A stretch of 64,000 nucleotides of DNA from Actinomycetes bacterium. GTDB lineage: Bacteria; Bacillota; Sulfobacillia; Sulfobacillales; JAIMBI01. Of this stretch, positions 35,999 to 44,500 are shown in pieces. Made by a program: the position numbers and the translations under genes. Where the stretch lies: contig JAIMBI010000012.1 in NCBI GenBank assembly GCA_023565505.1, positions 1 through 64,000 of the forward strand, written 5' to 3'. Under the pieces are notes generated by a model. The model was not told where the DNA came from and made no database searches. It saw nothing but the letters and a program-made list of their open reading frames with translations. How positions within the stretch are numbered: the stretch's first letter is position 1; every line of letters begins with the position of its first letter.

Positions 35999-37117
35999 TT
36001 GCTGGAAGGGGTGGTCGTGCTGGATTGCTCCCGCCTGCTGCCGGGGCCGTTCGCCACCCGGTGGCTGGCCGCGCTGGGCGCGCAGGTCATCCGGGTCGAG
36101 GCGCCCGGCGGGGGCGAGGCGCCCAATCCCCTCGGGGCCCTGCTGGACGCGGGCAAGGCGCGGATCGTGGTCGACCTGAAGACGGAGCAGGGCCGTCGGG
36201 ACTTCCTCCGCCTGGCGGCACGGGCGGACGTCGTCCTGGAGTCGTTCCGCCCGGGGGTGAGCGCCCGGTTGGGCATCGACTACGCGACCGTGCGGGCGGT
36301 CAATCCGCGACTGGTGTACGTCTCCTTGACCGGGTGGGGGCAGACCGGGCCGCTCGCTCCCCGAGCGGCGCACGACATCAACTACCTGGCGGTGGCGGGT
36401 TTCTTCGGGCTGACGCGGGACCGCGACGGCCGGCCGGTGCTGCCGGGGACCCAGGTGGCCGATCTGGTGGGCAGCGCCCAGGCCGTGGTCGGGATCCTGG
36501 CGGCGCTGTGGGAACGGGAGCGGACCGGCCGCGGGCGCTACCTCGACGTCGCCATGCTCGACGGCGCCGTCGCTTGGCAGGCGGTCTTCCTGGCTCCGTT
36601 CCTGGCGGGCGGACCACCTCCGGAACCCGGCGGCCATGCCCTGTTGGGGCGATACGTCTGCTACAACTTCTACCGCACCCGGGACGGGCGGTGGATGTCC
36701 CTGGGCGCGCTCGAGCCGAAGTTCTGGAGGGCGTTCGTCGACGCCGTCGGCCGTCCGGAATGGCTCGGCGGGCAATGGGCTCCGGCCGACGGCCAGGGCT
36801 TGCACCGGGAGGTCGCGGACCTGTTCGCCCAACGGGATCAGGCCGCGTGGACCGCGCTGGGCGAAGAGGCCGACTGCTGCCTCTTTCCGGTCCTCGAGGC
36901 GGAGGAGGCCTGGCATCATCCGCAGGTCCAGACCCGTGTGGCGGATGGGCCGCAGCGCCGGACCCTCCGGTTTCCGTTGGAGGCGAGGCCGCCCGCGGCG
37001 CCGGACCTCGACGGCCTGTTGCGAAGCTGGGGATGGTCGACGGGCGACATCCGGCGCCTTCGGGCCGTGACCGCGGCGAGCCGCCGGCCCGCGCCGGGGA
37101 CGGAGGAGGACGCATGA
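35999..37117 (+). CDS. Alpha-methylacyl-CoA racemase-like protein (CaiB/BaiF family)
   Basis: 372 residues. Unlike the neighbouring family members it has the residues of alpha-methylacyl-CoA racemase: His in AAHDINYLAVAG (about residue 124), Asp in VADLVGS (about 154) and Glu in GALEPKFW (about 239). The enzyme interconverts (2R)- and (2S)-methyl-branched acyl-CoAs, a step needed before beta-oxidation of isoprenoid or steroid side chains. The start is TTG 35999. The stop overlaps the next ATG by 4 bp. Confidence 0.85.
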   Translation: MLEGVVVLDCSRLLPGPFATRWLAALGAQVIRVEAPGGGEAPNPLGALLDAGKARIVVDLKTEQGRRDFLRLAARADVVLESFRPGVSARLGIDYATVRAVNPRLVYVSLTGWGQTGPLAPRAAHDINYLAVAGFFGLTRDRDGRPVLPGTQVADLVGSAQAVVGILAALWERERTGRGRYLDVAMLDGAVAWQAVFLAPFLAGGPPPEPGGHALLGRYVCYNFYRTRDGRWMSLGALEPKFWRAFVDAVGRPEWLGGQWAPADGQGLHREVADLFAQRDQAAWTALGEEADCCLFPVLEAEEAWHHPQVQTRVADGPQRRTLRFPLEARPPAAPDLDGLLRSWGWSTGDIRRLRAVTAASRRPAPGTEEDA

Positions 37118-37398
37118 CGAAAGCGGGAAGTCGATGGCGGTGTGCGGTGTGTGGGGCCCAGGTGGTCGTCACGCGGGTGACCGAGACGGCCCTCGCCTGC
37201 TGCGACCACCCGATGGAGCCGGGGACCGCGGGCGGTCCGGCCGGGCCGGCCGTCGCCGGCGGGTTGCAGTTGGGCAAGCGCTACCGGTGTCCCGCCTGCG
37301 AAGGCGAAGTGCTGGTGACGCGGGCCGGAGCCGGTCCGCTCCGCTGTCACGACCCGATGGTGCTGCAGGCGCCCAAGCCGCTGGCCACATCGGACTGA
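37114..37398 (+). CDS. Tandem desulforedoxin-like zinc/iron protein
   Basis: 94 residues built of two repeats of the desulforedoxin/desulfoferrodoxin N-terminal pattern. Repeat 1: RCAVCGAQVVVTRV then ALACCDHPM (four Cys). Repeat 2: RCPACEGEVLVTRAGAGP then LRCHDPM (three Cys; the fourth is lost). Each repeat should bind one metal (Fe or Zn), the second perhaps through a His. It is coupled to the racemase gene by an ATGA overlap. A redox or scaffold role in the acyl-CoA pathway is possible, but no function is known to me. Confidence 0.75.
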   Translation: MTKAGSRWRCAVCGAQVVVTRVTETALACCDHPMEPGTAGGPAGPAVAGGLQLGKRYRCPACEGEVLVTRAGAGPLRCHDPMVLQAPKPLATSD

Positions 37399-37401
37399 GC
37401 C

Positions 37402-38895
37402 GTGCGGCCGCTGGCAGGTTTGGCGGTGGCCGTGGCCGGCGACCACCCGGCGCTGTGGTGGGCAAGCACCGTGTTGGCCTGGCTTGGGGCGGACGTGGGC
37501 GTGAACTTCGGGGAAGCGGACCTGGTGCTGGGGTGCGGCGCGGGTCCGGTCGGACGCGTGGGACGGGTCGGCCTGCTGCCCGAGCTGCCGGACGGGAGCG
37601 GGTTCACGGCGGCCCCGGGCGGCCTGTCGGCCGCCGCGGCCGTCACCGGTCTTCATGTCGCCGCCGCGGCCTGCCTCGCGGTATGGGCCCGGGAGACCGG
37701 ACAAGCGGACGGCGTGACCGTGGCGGTCTCCGCCTACCGGGCCGCCTTGGGCTTGGTCCAGCCGCTGTTGGCGGGGGCCCCGAGCCGTCGGTCGCCGTGG
37801 CTCGCCTATTATGCCGGCGCCGACGGGATCGTCGGCGTGTTCTGCCCGACACCCCGGGACGTGGCGGATCTGGTCGTGATGGCGGAGCTGCCGGCGTATC
37901 CGGGGGGCGTCGGGGACGATGAGCCGCGGCGGCGGGCCTGGGAGGCGGCCCTCGCTGCGTGGGTGCGGCGGTGGCCCGTGGAGCGGCTCGCGGCCGAAGC
38001 ACAGGCCTGGCGGCTCCCGTGGGCGCCGGTCCGGCCGCCTCCCGCCCGGCCGGCGCCGCCCTGGACCGTCGTGGGCGTCGGCCCACCGGGGGACGCACCC
38101 GGCGCCGGAAGCCGGCGGACGGCCTGGTTGGACGGCTTGGTGGTGGTGGATCTGACCGCCGTGTGGGCGGGACCTCAGGTGACCCGATGGCTGGCCATGC
38201 TCGGGGCCCGGGTCGTCAAGGTGGAAAGCCCCCTCCGGCCGGACGGGTACCGGGCGGCGGGCGGCCGGGTGTTCGCGAACCTCAACGCCGGCAAGGCGGT
38301 GCGGCGCCTGCACCTCGGCCGCCCCCCGGACGACGTGGCCTTCGCGCGCCTGCTCGCCGGCGCCCATCTCCTGGTCGACAACCTGAGTCCGCGCGTGTTG
38401 CCCAACCTCGGCTGGGACGACGCCCGGCTCTGGCAGGTTCGGCCGGGTCTCGTGCACGTGGCTCTGCCGGCGTTCGGCGGCACGGGCCCAGAGCGCTACT
38501 GGATCGGGTACGGGCCGACCGTCGAGGCGGCGGGGGGCTTGGCGTGGGCCGCGGGGGTGCGGCCGGGGGAGCGGGCCGGCCCGACCGTGGCCGACCCGCT
38601 GGCCGCCGCATGGGGCCTCGTGGGCGTGTTGGCGGCCTGCCTCGAGGCCCGGCGGCGCGGGCGGGGCGTCGCCGTCGAGGTGCGGCAGGTCGACGGGCTC
38701 GGCGCGCTGGTGGCCGCCGGCCTGACGGCGGGTGGCCTTGCCGCGCCCGGCTGGGAGGATCCGGCGGCGATGGCGCAGCGACGGGCGCTGGCAGCGCGAT
38801 GCGCGGCCATCGACCCGGCCACCGGGGCGGTCCGGCCCCCCTGGGGGATTCACGGGGGGCACCGCGCCGCGGCCCGACGGTTGCTTCCGGAGTAA
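37402..38895 (+). CDS. Tandem CaiB/BaiF fusion with degenerate N-terminal half
   Basis: 497 residues. Residues 1-225 are a short, eroded copy of a CoA-transferase domain (LAVAVAGDHPALWWASTVLAWLGADV at its start, no active-site Asp found). Residues 245-497 are a second, better conserved copy (VVVDLTAVWAGPQVTRWLAM, LGARVVKVESP, GTGP, TVADPLAAAWG with an Asp). CaiB enzymes form interlocked homodimers, so a fused active/inactive pair could act as a pseudo-heterodimer in one chain. The C-terminal half is also shorter than a full domain. The start (GTG 37402) is 3 bp after the zinc protein. Confidence 0.75.
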   Translation: MRPLAGLAVAVAGDHPALWWASTVLAWLGADVGVNFGEADLVLGCGAGPVGRVGRVGLLPELPDGSGFTAAPGGLSAAAAVTGLHVAAAACLAVWARETGQADGVTVAVSAYRAALGLVQPLLAGAPSRRSPWLAYYAGADGIVGVFCPTPRDVADLVVMAELPAYPGGVGDDEPRRRAWEAALAAWVRRWPVERLAAEAQAWRLPWAPVRPPPARPAPPWTVVGVGPPGDAPGAGSRRTAWLDGLVVVDLTAVWAGPQVTRWLAMLGARVVKVESPLRPDGYRAAGGRVFANLNAGKAVRRLHLGRPPDDVAFARLLAGAHLLVDNLSPRVLPNLGWDDARLWQVRPGLVHVALPAFGGTGPERYWIGYGPTVEAAGGLAWAAGVRPGERAGPTVADPLAAAWGLVGVLAACLEARRRGRGVAVEVRQVDGLGALVAAGLTAGGLAAPGWEDPAAMAQRRALAARCAAIDPATGAVRPPWGIHGGHRAAARRLLPE

Positions 38896-38904
38896 GGAGG
38901 CGCC

Positions 38905-39636
38905 ATGGACGGATTTCAGACGATCCGATGGACGGTCGACGGGCCGGTGGCGGAACTGGTGCTCCACCGGCCCGAGGCGCTGAACACCTACGACGACGCC
39001 ATGCGGGACGAACTCTGGGCCGTGCTGACGGCCGTCCGCGACGACCCGTCCGTCCAGGTGTTGCTCGTCGGGGGCGCAGGTCGGGGATTCTCGGCGGGGG
39101 CGGACCTCAGGACGTTCGGAGGGTTCCGATCGGTGCTGGATGCCCGCCGCGTCCGGCAGTGGCGGGATCCCTGGCGCCTCTTCGCGGTGCTGCCGGCGGT
39201 GGTCGTGGCCGCCGTCCACGGCTTCTGCCTCGGCGACGGCCTCGAGCTGGCGCTGTGGGCGGACATCCGCGTGGCCGCGCGGGGTACGGTGTTCGGCCTG
39301 CCGGAAAGCCGGCTCGGCTTCCTGCCGGGCGCGGGCGGCTCCGTCACGCTGCCCCGCACCGTGGGCGAGCGGCGGGCCCTGGAGTGGCTGCTCGGCGGCA
39401 CCCGCCTCGACGCCGACGCGGCCTGGGCCGCCGGCCTGGTGCACCGCGTGCTGCCAGCGGAAGGGTTCTGGGAGCGGGTGCGGGCGGGCGTGCGGCGGTG
39501 GCTCGCCGCCGCCGAGAGCGACCCCCGGTGGGTGAAGCGCGCCGTGCGCGGCGGAGCGGACCTCCCGGAGGCGGCGGCGTCCGCCCTCGAACGTCGTCTC
39601 GCCCGGGCGGCGGCGCCAAGGAGGGGAACCCCATGA
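38905..39636 (+). CDS. Enoyl-CoA hydratase/isomerase (crotonase) 1
   Basis: 243 residues. FSAGADLRTF oxyanion-hole segment (about 53-62), HGFCLGDGLELALWADIR (about 102-119, first Glu position) and PESRLGFLPGAGG (about 133-145, second Glu). Both acid/base positions look occupied, so hydratase activity is likely. ATG after gtaaggaggcgcc. It overlaps the acyl-CoA ligase start by 4 bp. Confidence 0.9.
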   Translation: MDGFQTIRWTVDGPVAELVLHRPEALNTYDDAMRDELWAVLTAVRDDPSVQVLLVGGAGRGFSAGADLRTFGGFRSVLDARRVRQWRDPWRLFAVLPAVVVAAVHGFCLGDGLELALWADIRVAARGTVFGLPESRLGFLPGAGGSVTLPRTVGERRALEWLLGGTRLDADAAWAAGLVHRVLPAEGFWERVRAGVRRWLAAAESDPRWVKRAVRGGADLPEAAASALERRLARAAAPRRGTP

Positions 39637-41174
39637 ACTGCTTCTGGCTCCTCGACATCCCGGCGTCCATTGGTCCGGACCACGTGGCGGTGGTCGACGG
39701 GCCGCGCCGCTGGACGTATGCAGAGCTGCTGAAGGACGTCCGCCGGTGGGCGGGCGTGCTGACGTCCTGCGCGGTCGGACCCGGCGACCGGGTCGCGTTT
39801 GTGGACGTCAACCGGGCCGAAGCCGTGAGCCTGCTGTTCGCGAGCGCGCTGGTCGGGGCCACGTTCGTGCCGCTCAACTTCCGGTCCCGCCCGGAGGAAC
39901 TCGCCGACCTCCTGGACCGTGCGGCCGTCCGCACGGTCGCCGGCGGCGCGCGCTACCTGCCGGGCCTCCGGATGCTGGGCGCGAGCCGGCCGCATCTGAC
40001 GGTGCTGGACCTCGACCGGCCGACGGTGCCGGAGACCGCGGCACCGCCGGCGGCGCCGCCGGACGCTGACGAGGCGGCTCCCGCGGTGCTCCTCTACACC
40101 AGCGGGACGACCCGCCGCCCGAAGGCCGTGGTGCTGACCCACGGGGATCTGACGGCCTACGTGCAGAACCAGGTCGAACCGTTCGACGGCACCGACCGCG
40201 GGGCGGCGGTGACGGCGGTGCCGCTCTACCACGTGGCCGGGCTGACCGGCGTGCTGAGTTCCGTCTACGGCGGGCGGCGGACGGTGCTCCTGCCCCAGTT
40301 CGAGGCCGGCACATGGCTGCGGACCGTGGCGGCGGAGCGCTGCACGTTCGCGTTCCTCGTGCCGACGATGCTCAAGCAGGTGTTGGACCACCCGGAGTTC
40401 GACCGCACGGACCTGGGTTCGTTGGACACCCTCGCCTATGGTGCCGCGCCGATGCCGGCCCCGGTCCTTGAGGAGGCCCTCCGCCGGTTTCCGCCGCACG
40501 TCGGCTTCGTCGGTGCCTTCGGGATGACCGAGACGACGTCCACGGTGACGGTGTTGACGCCCGAGGACCATCGGCCGCAGGACGACTCGCCCGCCGAGAC
40601 GGCCCGTTGGCGCGCCCGGCTGCGGTCCGTGGGGCGGCCGCTGGCCGACGTGGAGGTCCAGATCCGCGGACCCGACGGGGCCGTACTGCCGCCCGGGGCG
40701 GTGGGGCGGGTGGCGCTGCGTACCCCCCGGCTCATGCGCGGCTACTTCGCGGAGGGGGGCCCGGAACGCCCGCTCGACGCGGAGGGGTGGCTGGTGAGCG
40801 ACGACCTCGGCTATCTTGACGCCGAGGGCTACCTCTTCCTCCTCGGGCGGGCCGACGACGTCATCATCCGCGGCGGCGAGAACATCGCCCCGGCGGAGGT
40901 GGAAGACGTGCTGAGCCGCCACCCGGCGGTGGCCGAGGTGGCGGTGGTGGGCCAGCCCAGCCTGCTGTGGGGCCAGGAGGTGCTCGCCGTGGTGGTGCCG
41001 CGGGACCCGGAGCGACCGCCGACCCTGGAGGACCTGCAGGCGTTCTGCCGCGACCGACTGGCGGGCTTCAAGAAGCCGACGGCCCTGCGGATCGTGACGG
41101 AACTGCCCCGCACCGCGACGGGCAAGGTGCTCCGGCGCCGGCTTCGGGACGAGGCGGAGGCGGGCACCCCATGA
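39633..41174 (+). CDS. Acyl-CoA ligase (AMP-forming, FadD-type)
   Basis: 513 residues. AMP-binding P-loop YTSGTTRRPKAVVLTH (about 156-171), GMTETTS, SDDLGYLDAEGY, GRADDVIIRGGENIAPAEVE and the catalytic Lys in PRTATGKVLRRRL near the C-terminus. It activates a carboxylic acid to acyl-CoA and is the likely entry enzyme of the pathway together with the CoA-transferases. It is coupled on both sides by 4-bp overlaps (crotonase upstream, nitronate monooxygenase-like downstream). Confidence 0.94.
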   Translation: MNCFWLLDIPASIGPDHVAVVDGPRRWTYAELLKDVRRWAGVLTSCAVGPGDRVAFVDVNRAEAVSLLFASALVGATFVPLNFRSRPEELADLLDRAAVRTVAGGARYLPGLRMLGASRPHLTVLDLDRPTVPETAAPPAAPPDADEAAPAVLLYTSGTTRRPKAVVLTHGDLTAYVQNQVEPFDGTDRGAAVTAVPLYHVAGLTGVLSSVYGGRRTVLLPQFEAGTWLRTVAAERCTFAFLVPTMLKQVLDHPEFDRTDLGSLDTLAYGAAPMPAPVLEEALRRFPPHVGFVGAFGMTETTSTVTVLTPEDHRPQDDSPAETARWRARLRSVGRPLADVEVQIRGPDGAVLPPGAVGRVALRTPRLMRGYFAEGGPERPLDAEGWLVSDDLGYLDAEGYLFLLGRADDVIIRGGENIAPAEVEDVLSRHPAVAEVAVVGQPSLLWGQEVLAVVVPRDPERPPTLEDLQAFCRDRLAGFKKPTALRIVTELPRTATGKVLRRRLRDEAEAGTP

Positions 41175-42157
41175 GGACCCGGGTGACGGAACTCCTCGGC
41201 ATCCAGGTTCCCGTGGTCCAAGGCGGGCTGGCCTATCTCGCCCATGCCGACCTGTGCGCGGCGGTTTCGGCGGCGGGCGGGCTGGGGCAGCTGACGGCCA
41301 CCACCATGCCGTCCCCGGACGCCCTGCGGGAAGAGATCCGGGCGGTACGGGCGGCCACCGACCGGCCGTTCGGCGTCAACTTCGCCCTCGGCCGCCGCGA
41401 CGTGACGGACCTTTTGGCCGTGGCGACGGAGGAGGCGGTCCCGGTAGTGAGCGTGACCGGCGGGGATCCCGCCCCCGTGCTGGAACGTCTGGCCGCCGCC
41501 GGCTTCCGCGGGCGGACGCTCGTGCTGGTCTCCAGCGTGCGGCAGGCGGTGCGCGCCGAACGCCTGGGGGCCGACCTGGTGGCGGCGGTGGGCCAGGAGG
41601 GCGGAGGGCACATCGGCCGGAACGGCGTCGGAACCTTCGTGCTGGTGCCGGCCGTGGCGGAGGCGGTCCGCATCCCGGTGCTCGCCGGCGGCGGCATCGC
41701 CGACGCGCGGGGCCTCGTCGCGGCGCTGGCGCTGGGCGCCGAAGGGGTGGAGATGGGGACCCGGTTCGTGGCGACTGCCGAATGCCGGGCTCACGCCCGG
41801 TACAAGGCGGCGCTGGTGGCCGCCGGGATCGAGGACACCACGCTTGTCGAAGCCTCGTTGGGCCATCCTGGGCGGGTGCTCGACGGACCCATCCCCCGGG
41901 TGATCCGCGAGCTGGAGGCCCAGGGAGCCTCCTTCGAAGAGCTCCGGCCCTTCGTGCGCGGGGAGACCAACGTGGAGGGTGCCCTGGGGGGCAATCTGGA
42001 GGGGGGCTTCGTCTGGGCCGGACAGGCGGCGGGTTTGGTGCGCGACGTGCCCACGGTGGCCGAGTTGTTCCGGCGGCTGGTGGCGGAGGCGGCGGCCGTC
42101 CGGGAGCGGCTGGGCCGGGTGTGGCCGGCGGCCGCCGCGGCGGGGGCGGCGCCGTGA
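41171..42157 (+). CDS. Nitronate monooxygenase/FabK-like FMN enzyme
   Basis: 328 residues, TIM-barrel flavoprotein. VQGGLAYLAHADL at the N-terminus, the catalytic-His region GQEGGGHIGRNG (about 141-152), then VLAGGGIADARGL and GTRFVATAEC for FMN phosphate binding. The family includes nitronate monooxygenases, FabK enoyl reductases and IpdC, which acts on a steroid-ring CoA thioester. In an acyl-CoA operon a role on a CoA ester is more likely than nitroalkane oxidation, but this is inference. Confidence 0.88.
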   Translation: MRTRVTELLGIQVPVVQGGLAYLAHADLCAAVSAAGGLGQLTATTMPSPDALREEIRAVRAATDRPFGVNFALGRRDVTDLLAVATEEAVPVVSVTGGDPAPVLERLAAAGFRGRTLVLVSSVRQAVRAERLGADLVAAVGQEGGGHIGRNGVGTFVLVPAVAEAVRIPVLAGGGIADARGLVAALALGAEGVEMGTRFVATAECRAHARYKAALVAAGIEDTTLVEASLGHPGRVLDGPIPRVIRELEAQGASFEELRPFVRGETNVEGALGGNLEGGFVWAGQAAGLVRDVPTVAELFRRLVAEAAAVRERLGRVWPAAAAAGAAP

Positions 42158-42906
42158 GCGGCGCGGCGTCGCCCCACCCGGTCGTCGCCGCCTACGACGG
42201 CCGCGTCGCGCGGGTCCGCCTCGAGGGGCACCCCGACAACGCGTTCGACGGCCGGCTGGTCAACGGACTGTTGGCGGCGCTCGACGCCCTTCCCGACGAC
42301 GCGGTACTCCTGGTGCTCGAAGCCCGCGGGACGGACTTCTGCCCCGGGTGGCGGGACCCGGCGGCCGCGGGAGCGCTCGCCGAGACGGTGCCGAACCCGG
42401 TCGACGCTCTGGCGGCGCTTCCCATGCCGGCCGTCGCGGTCGTGCAGGGTCGGTGTTTCGGTCCCGGTTGCGAACTCGTCATGGGCTGCGATCTGGTGTG
42501 GGCCCTTCCCGACGCCCGCTTCCGCCTGGCCGCGCTGAGGGAGGCGGAGCGCCCCCGCTGGGGCGGGATCCAGCGCCTGGTCCGCCTTGTCGGGACCGGC
42601 CGGGCCATGGAGTGGCTGTTGTCGGGGCGCGCGGTCGGCGCCCCGGAGGCGGCCGCGGCCGGCCTCGTCGGCCGGCTGGTGCCGGGGACGGCGGAGGTCG
42701 AGGCCGGCCTGGCGGACCTGGCGGCCGCCGCACCGTGGTCGCTCTGGGCCGCGAAGCAGGCGGTGGTCCGCGGACGCGATCTCACCCTCCTTCAGGCACT
42801 GGAACTGGAGGCGGACCTTTACGCCCTCCTGGAGACGACGGAGGACCGCCGAGAGGGGATCCGCGCCTTCCTGGAGAAGCGTCCGCCGCACTTCCGGGGG
42901 CGGTGA
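42154..42906 (+). CDS. Enoyl-CoA hydratase/isomerase family protein 2
   Basis: 250 residues. Crotonase fold (HPDNAFDGRLVNGLLAAL, GRCFGPGCELVMGCDLVWA), but the oxyanion segment DFCPGWRDP and the second acid/base stretch (REAERPRWGGIQ) depart from canonical hydratases. It may be an isomerase, a C-C hydrolase or a ring-cleavage variant (EchA20-like enzymes are one example). GTG start overlapping the preceding stop (GTGA). Last gene of the ligase operon. Confidence 0.85.
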   Translation: MSGAASPHPVVAAYDGRVARVRLEGHPDNAFDGRLVNGLLAALDALPDDAVLLVLEARGTDFCPGWRDPAAAGALAETVPNPVDALAALPMPAVAVVQGRCFGPGCELVMGCDLVWALPDARFRLAALREAERPRWGGIQRLVRLVGTGRAMEWLLSGRAVGAPEAAAAGLVGRLVPGTAEVEAGLADLAAAAPWSLWAAKQAVVRGRDLTLLQALELEADLYALLETTEDRREGIRAFLEKRPPHFRGR

Positions 42907-42954
42907 GACCCCCGGGGTCGGGCCGCGGGCGGGCCCGCGGCGCCGGCGGATGCC

Positions 42955-44385
42955 TCAGTCGGTCTCCACCGGCCGACCTGCGAGGAACACCCGGCGGATC
43001 CGGATCTGATCCCATTCCGGGGGCGGCAGCGCGAGGGGGTTGGGTTCGACTTCCACCAGGTCCGCCGGGGCTCCCGGGACGAGGCGTCCCGCCTCCAAGC
43101 CGGCGACGACCGCGGCCTCGCGCGTGGCGAGGGCCAGGAGGGTCGCCGCGGGCACCGGGGTGGGCGGGCCCAGGGCGGCGCCGGAGCGCGTGACGCGGCG
43201 GACCAGGGCGGAAAGGCTCCGGAGCGGGTCGGCCGGGGCGACGGGCGCGTCGGAGCTGACCGCGAGCCGGATCCCGGCGCCGAGGAGTGTGGCGGAGGGG
43301 TACAGCCAGGGCCACAGCGCCGGCTCCACCCGGCGGCGATAGCCGTCGCCGCGCCAGTAGAGAAAACCGGGTTGGGTGACCACCGCGTCGGCGACCCGGG
43401 CCACGTCGGGCGCCAGGGACGGGGGGCAAACCCCGACGTGCTCCAGCCGGACGTAGGGACGGAGCGGCAGCGTGCCGAGCACGTCGAGGGCGAACACCAG
43501 CGTTTCGAGGTCGGGCACGTGCACCGCCAGCGGCCGGCGGGCGGCGCGGGCCAGCGCGGCGGCGTCGGTCAGGGCGCGACGGGCCGCTTCGTCGAGCCCG
43601 GCCGGCTCCAGGACCACCTTCAGGCCGAACCGCCGGCCGGCCGACAAGCGGTCGAGCCAGGTCACGTCGACCCGATCCGGCGCGAAGAGCATGCCAATTC
43701 GCTGCGGGACCAGGCCGCGCGCGTGCCAGTCAGCGAGACGCGCCCAGTCCGCCGGGCCGTTCGTGGCCGTGGCGTCGGAAAACGCCGTGACCCCCCGGCG
43801 GAGCAGGGTCCGGGCGGCCTTCCGGACCGCCGCTTCCGACGGACCGGGGCCGGGCGGGGCGGCCCGCGCGATGTCGTCCAGGCGGCCGACGATGCGTCCG
43901 TCCGGGTAGCGCGCCGTCCAGCCGAGGGCCCGGAGCGCCAGGCTGTTGAGCACGGCCGCGTGGCCGGTCGCGTGCCGCACGGCGGCGGGGCGGTCGGGAA
44001 CCAGGCGGTCGAGCGCGCTCCGGGTGAGGCCGTCGAGGTCGCCGTCGTAGCCGGGCAGGAACACCCACGCGCCGGGCGGGGTCTTCCGCCGCTCCCGTCG
44101 GAGCCGGCGGGCAAGCCCGTCGGCCGTCGGCCGGACAGTCGGTTGGCCCAGACGGACGAGGGTGGCGAAGTGCAGGTGGGGGTCCACGAAACCCGGGAGC
44201 ACGGCGCCGGCCGGGTTGGCGACCTCCACGGTGTCCGGGCCGGCGAAGGCCCGGGTGCGGTCGTGGTGCCCGACCGCCAGCACCCGTCCGTCTCGCGCAG
44301 CGAGAAAACGGGCCGGCGCCCCGGCAGGATCCCCGACAATGATGGGGGTGTCGCGAACGACGAGGTCGGCCGGTCGTCCGTCCAT
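42955..44385 (-). CDS. YtcJ-like amidohydrolase (amidohydrolase_3 family)
   Basis: 476 residues, minus strand; the only long minus-strand gene inside the island. Metal motif DPHLHF (about 68-73), HATGHAAVLNS (about 137), FGLKVVLEP, RLEHVGV and SSDAPVAPADP (about 368). The C-terminal composite barrel ends in GAPADLVEVEPNP. The family is broad, with many hydrolysing N-acyl or formyl groups or cyclic amides. It diverges from the alpha/beta hydrolase, with a 115-bp intergenic region between them. Confidence 0.9.
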   Translation of the reverse strand: MDGRPADLVVRDTPIIVGDPAGAPARFLAARDGRVLAVGHHDRTRAFAGPDTVEVANPAGAVLPGFVDPHLHFATLVRLGQPTVRPTADGLARRLRRERRKTPPGAWVFLPGYDGDLDGLTRSALDRLVPDRPAAVRHATGHAAVLNSLALRALGWTARYPDGRIVGRLDDIARAAPPGPGPSEAAVRKAARTLLRRGVTAFSDATATNGPADWARLADWHARGLVPQRIGMLFAPDRVDVTWLDRLSAGRRFGLKVVLEPAGLDEAARRALTDAAALARAARRPLAVHVPDLETLVFALDVLGTLPLRPYVRLEHVGVCPPSLAPDVARVADAVVTQPGFLYWRGDGYRRRVEPALWPWLYPSATLLGAGIRLAVSSDAPVAPADPLRSLSALVRRVTRSGAALGPPTPVPAATLLALATREAAVVAGLEAGRLVPGAPADLVEVEPNPLALPPPEWDQIRIRRVFLAGRPVETD

Positions 44386-44500
44386 AGGCGCCTCCTCAAT
44401 GGGCTTGGCAGGATGGTAGCAGACCGGCGCCGGCGGGGCCAGGAATCGGGCGGCGCCGCGGCGAATGGGGCGCCCAGCGGGCGAAGGGGAGGCGAAACCG

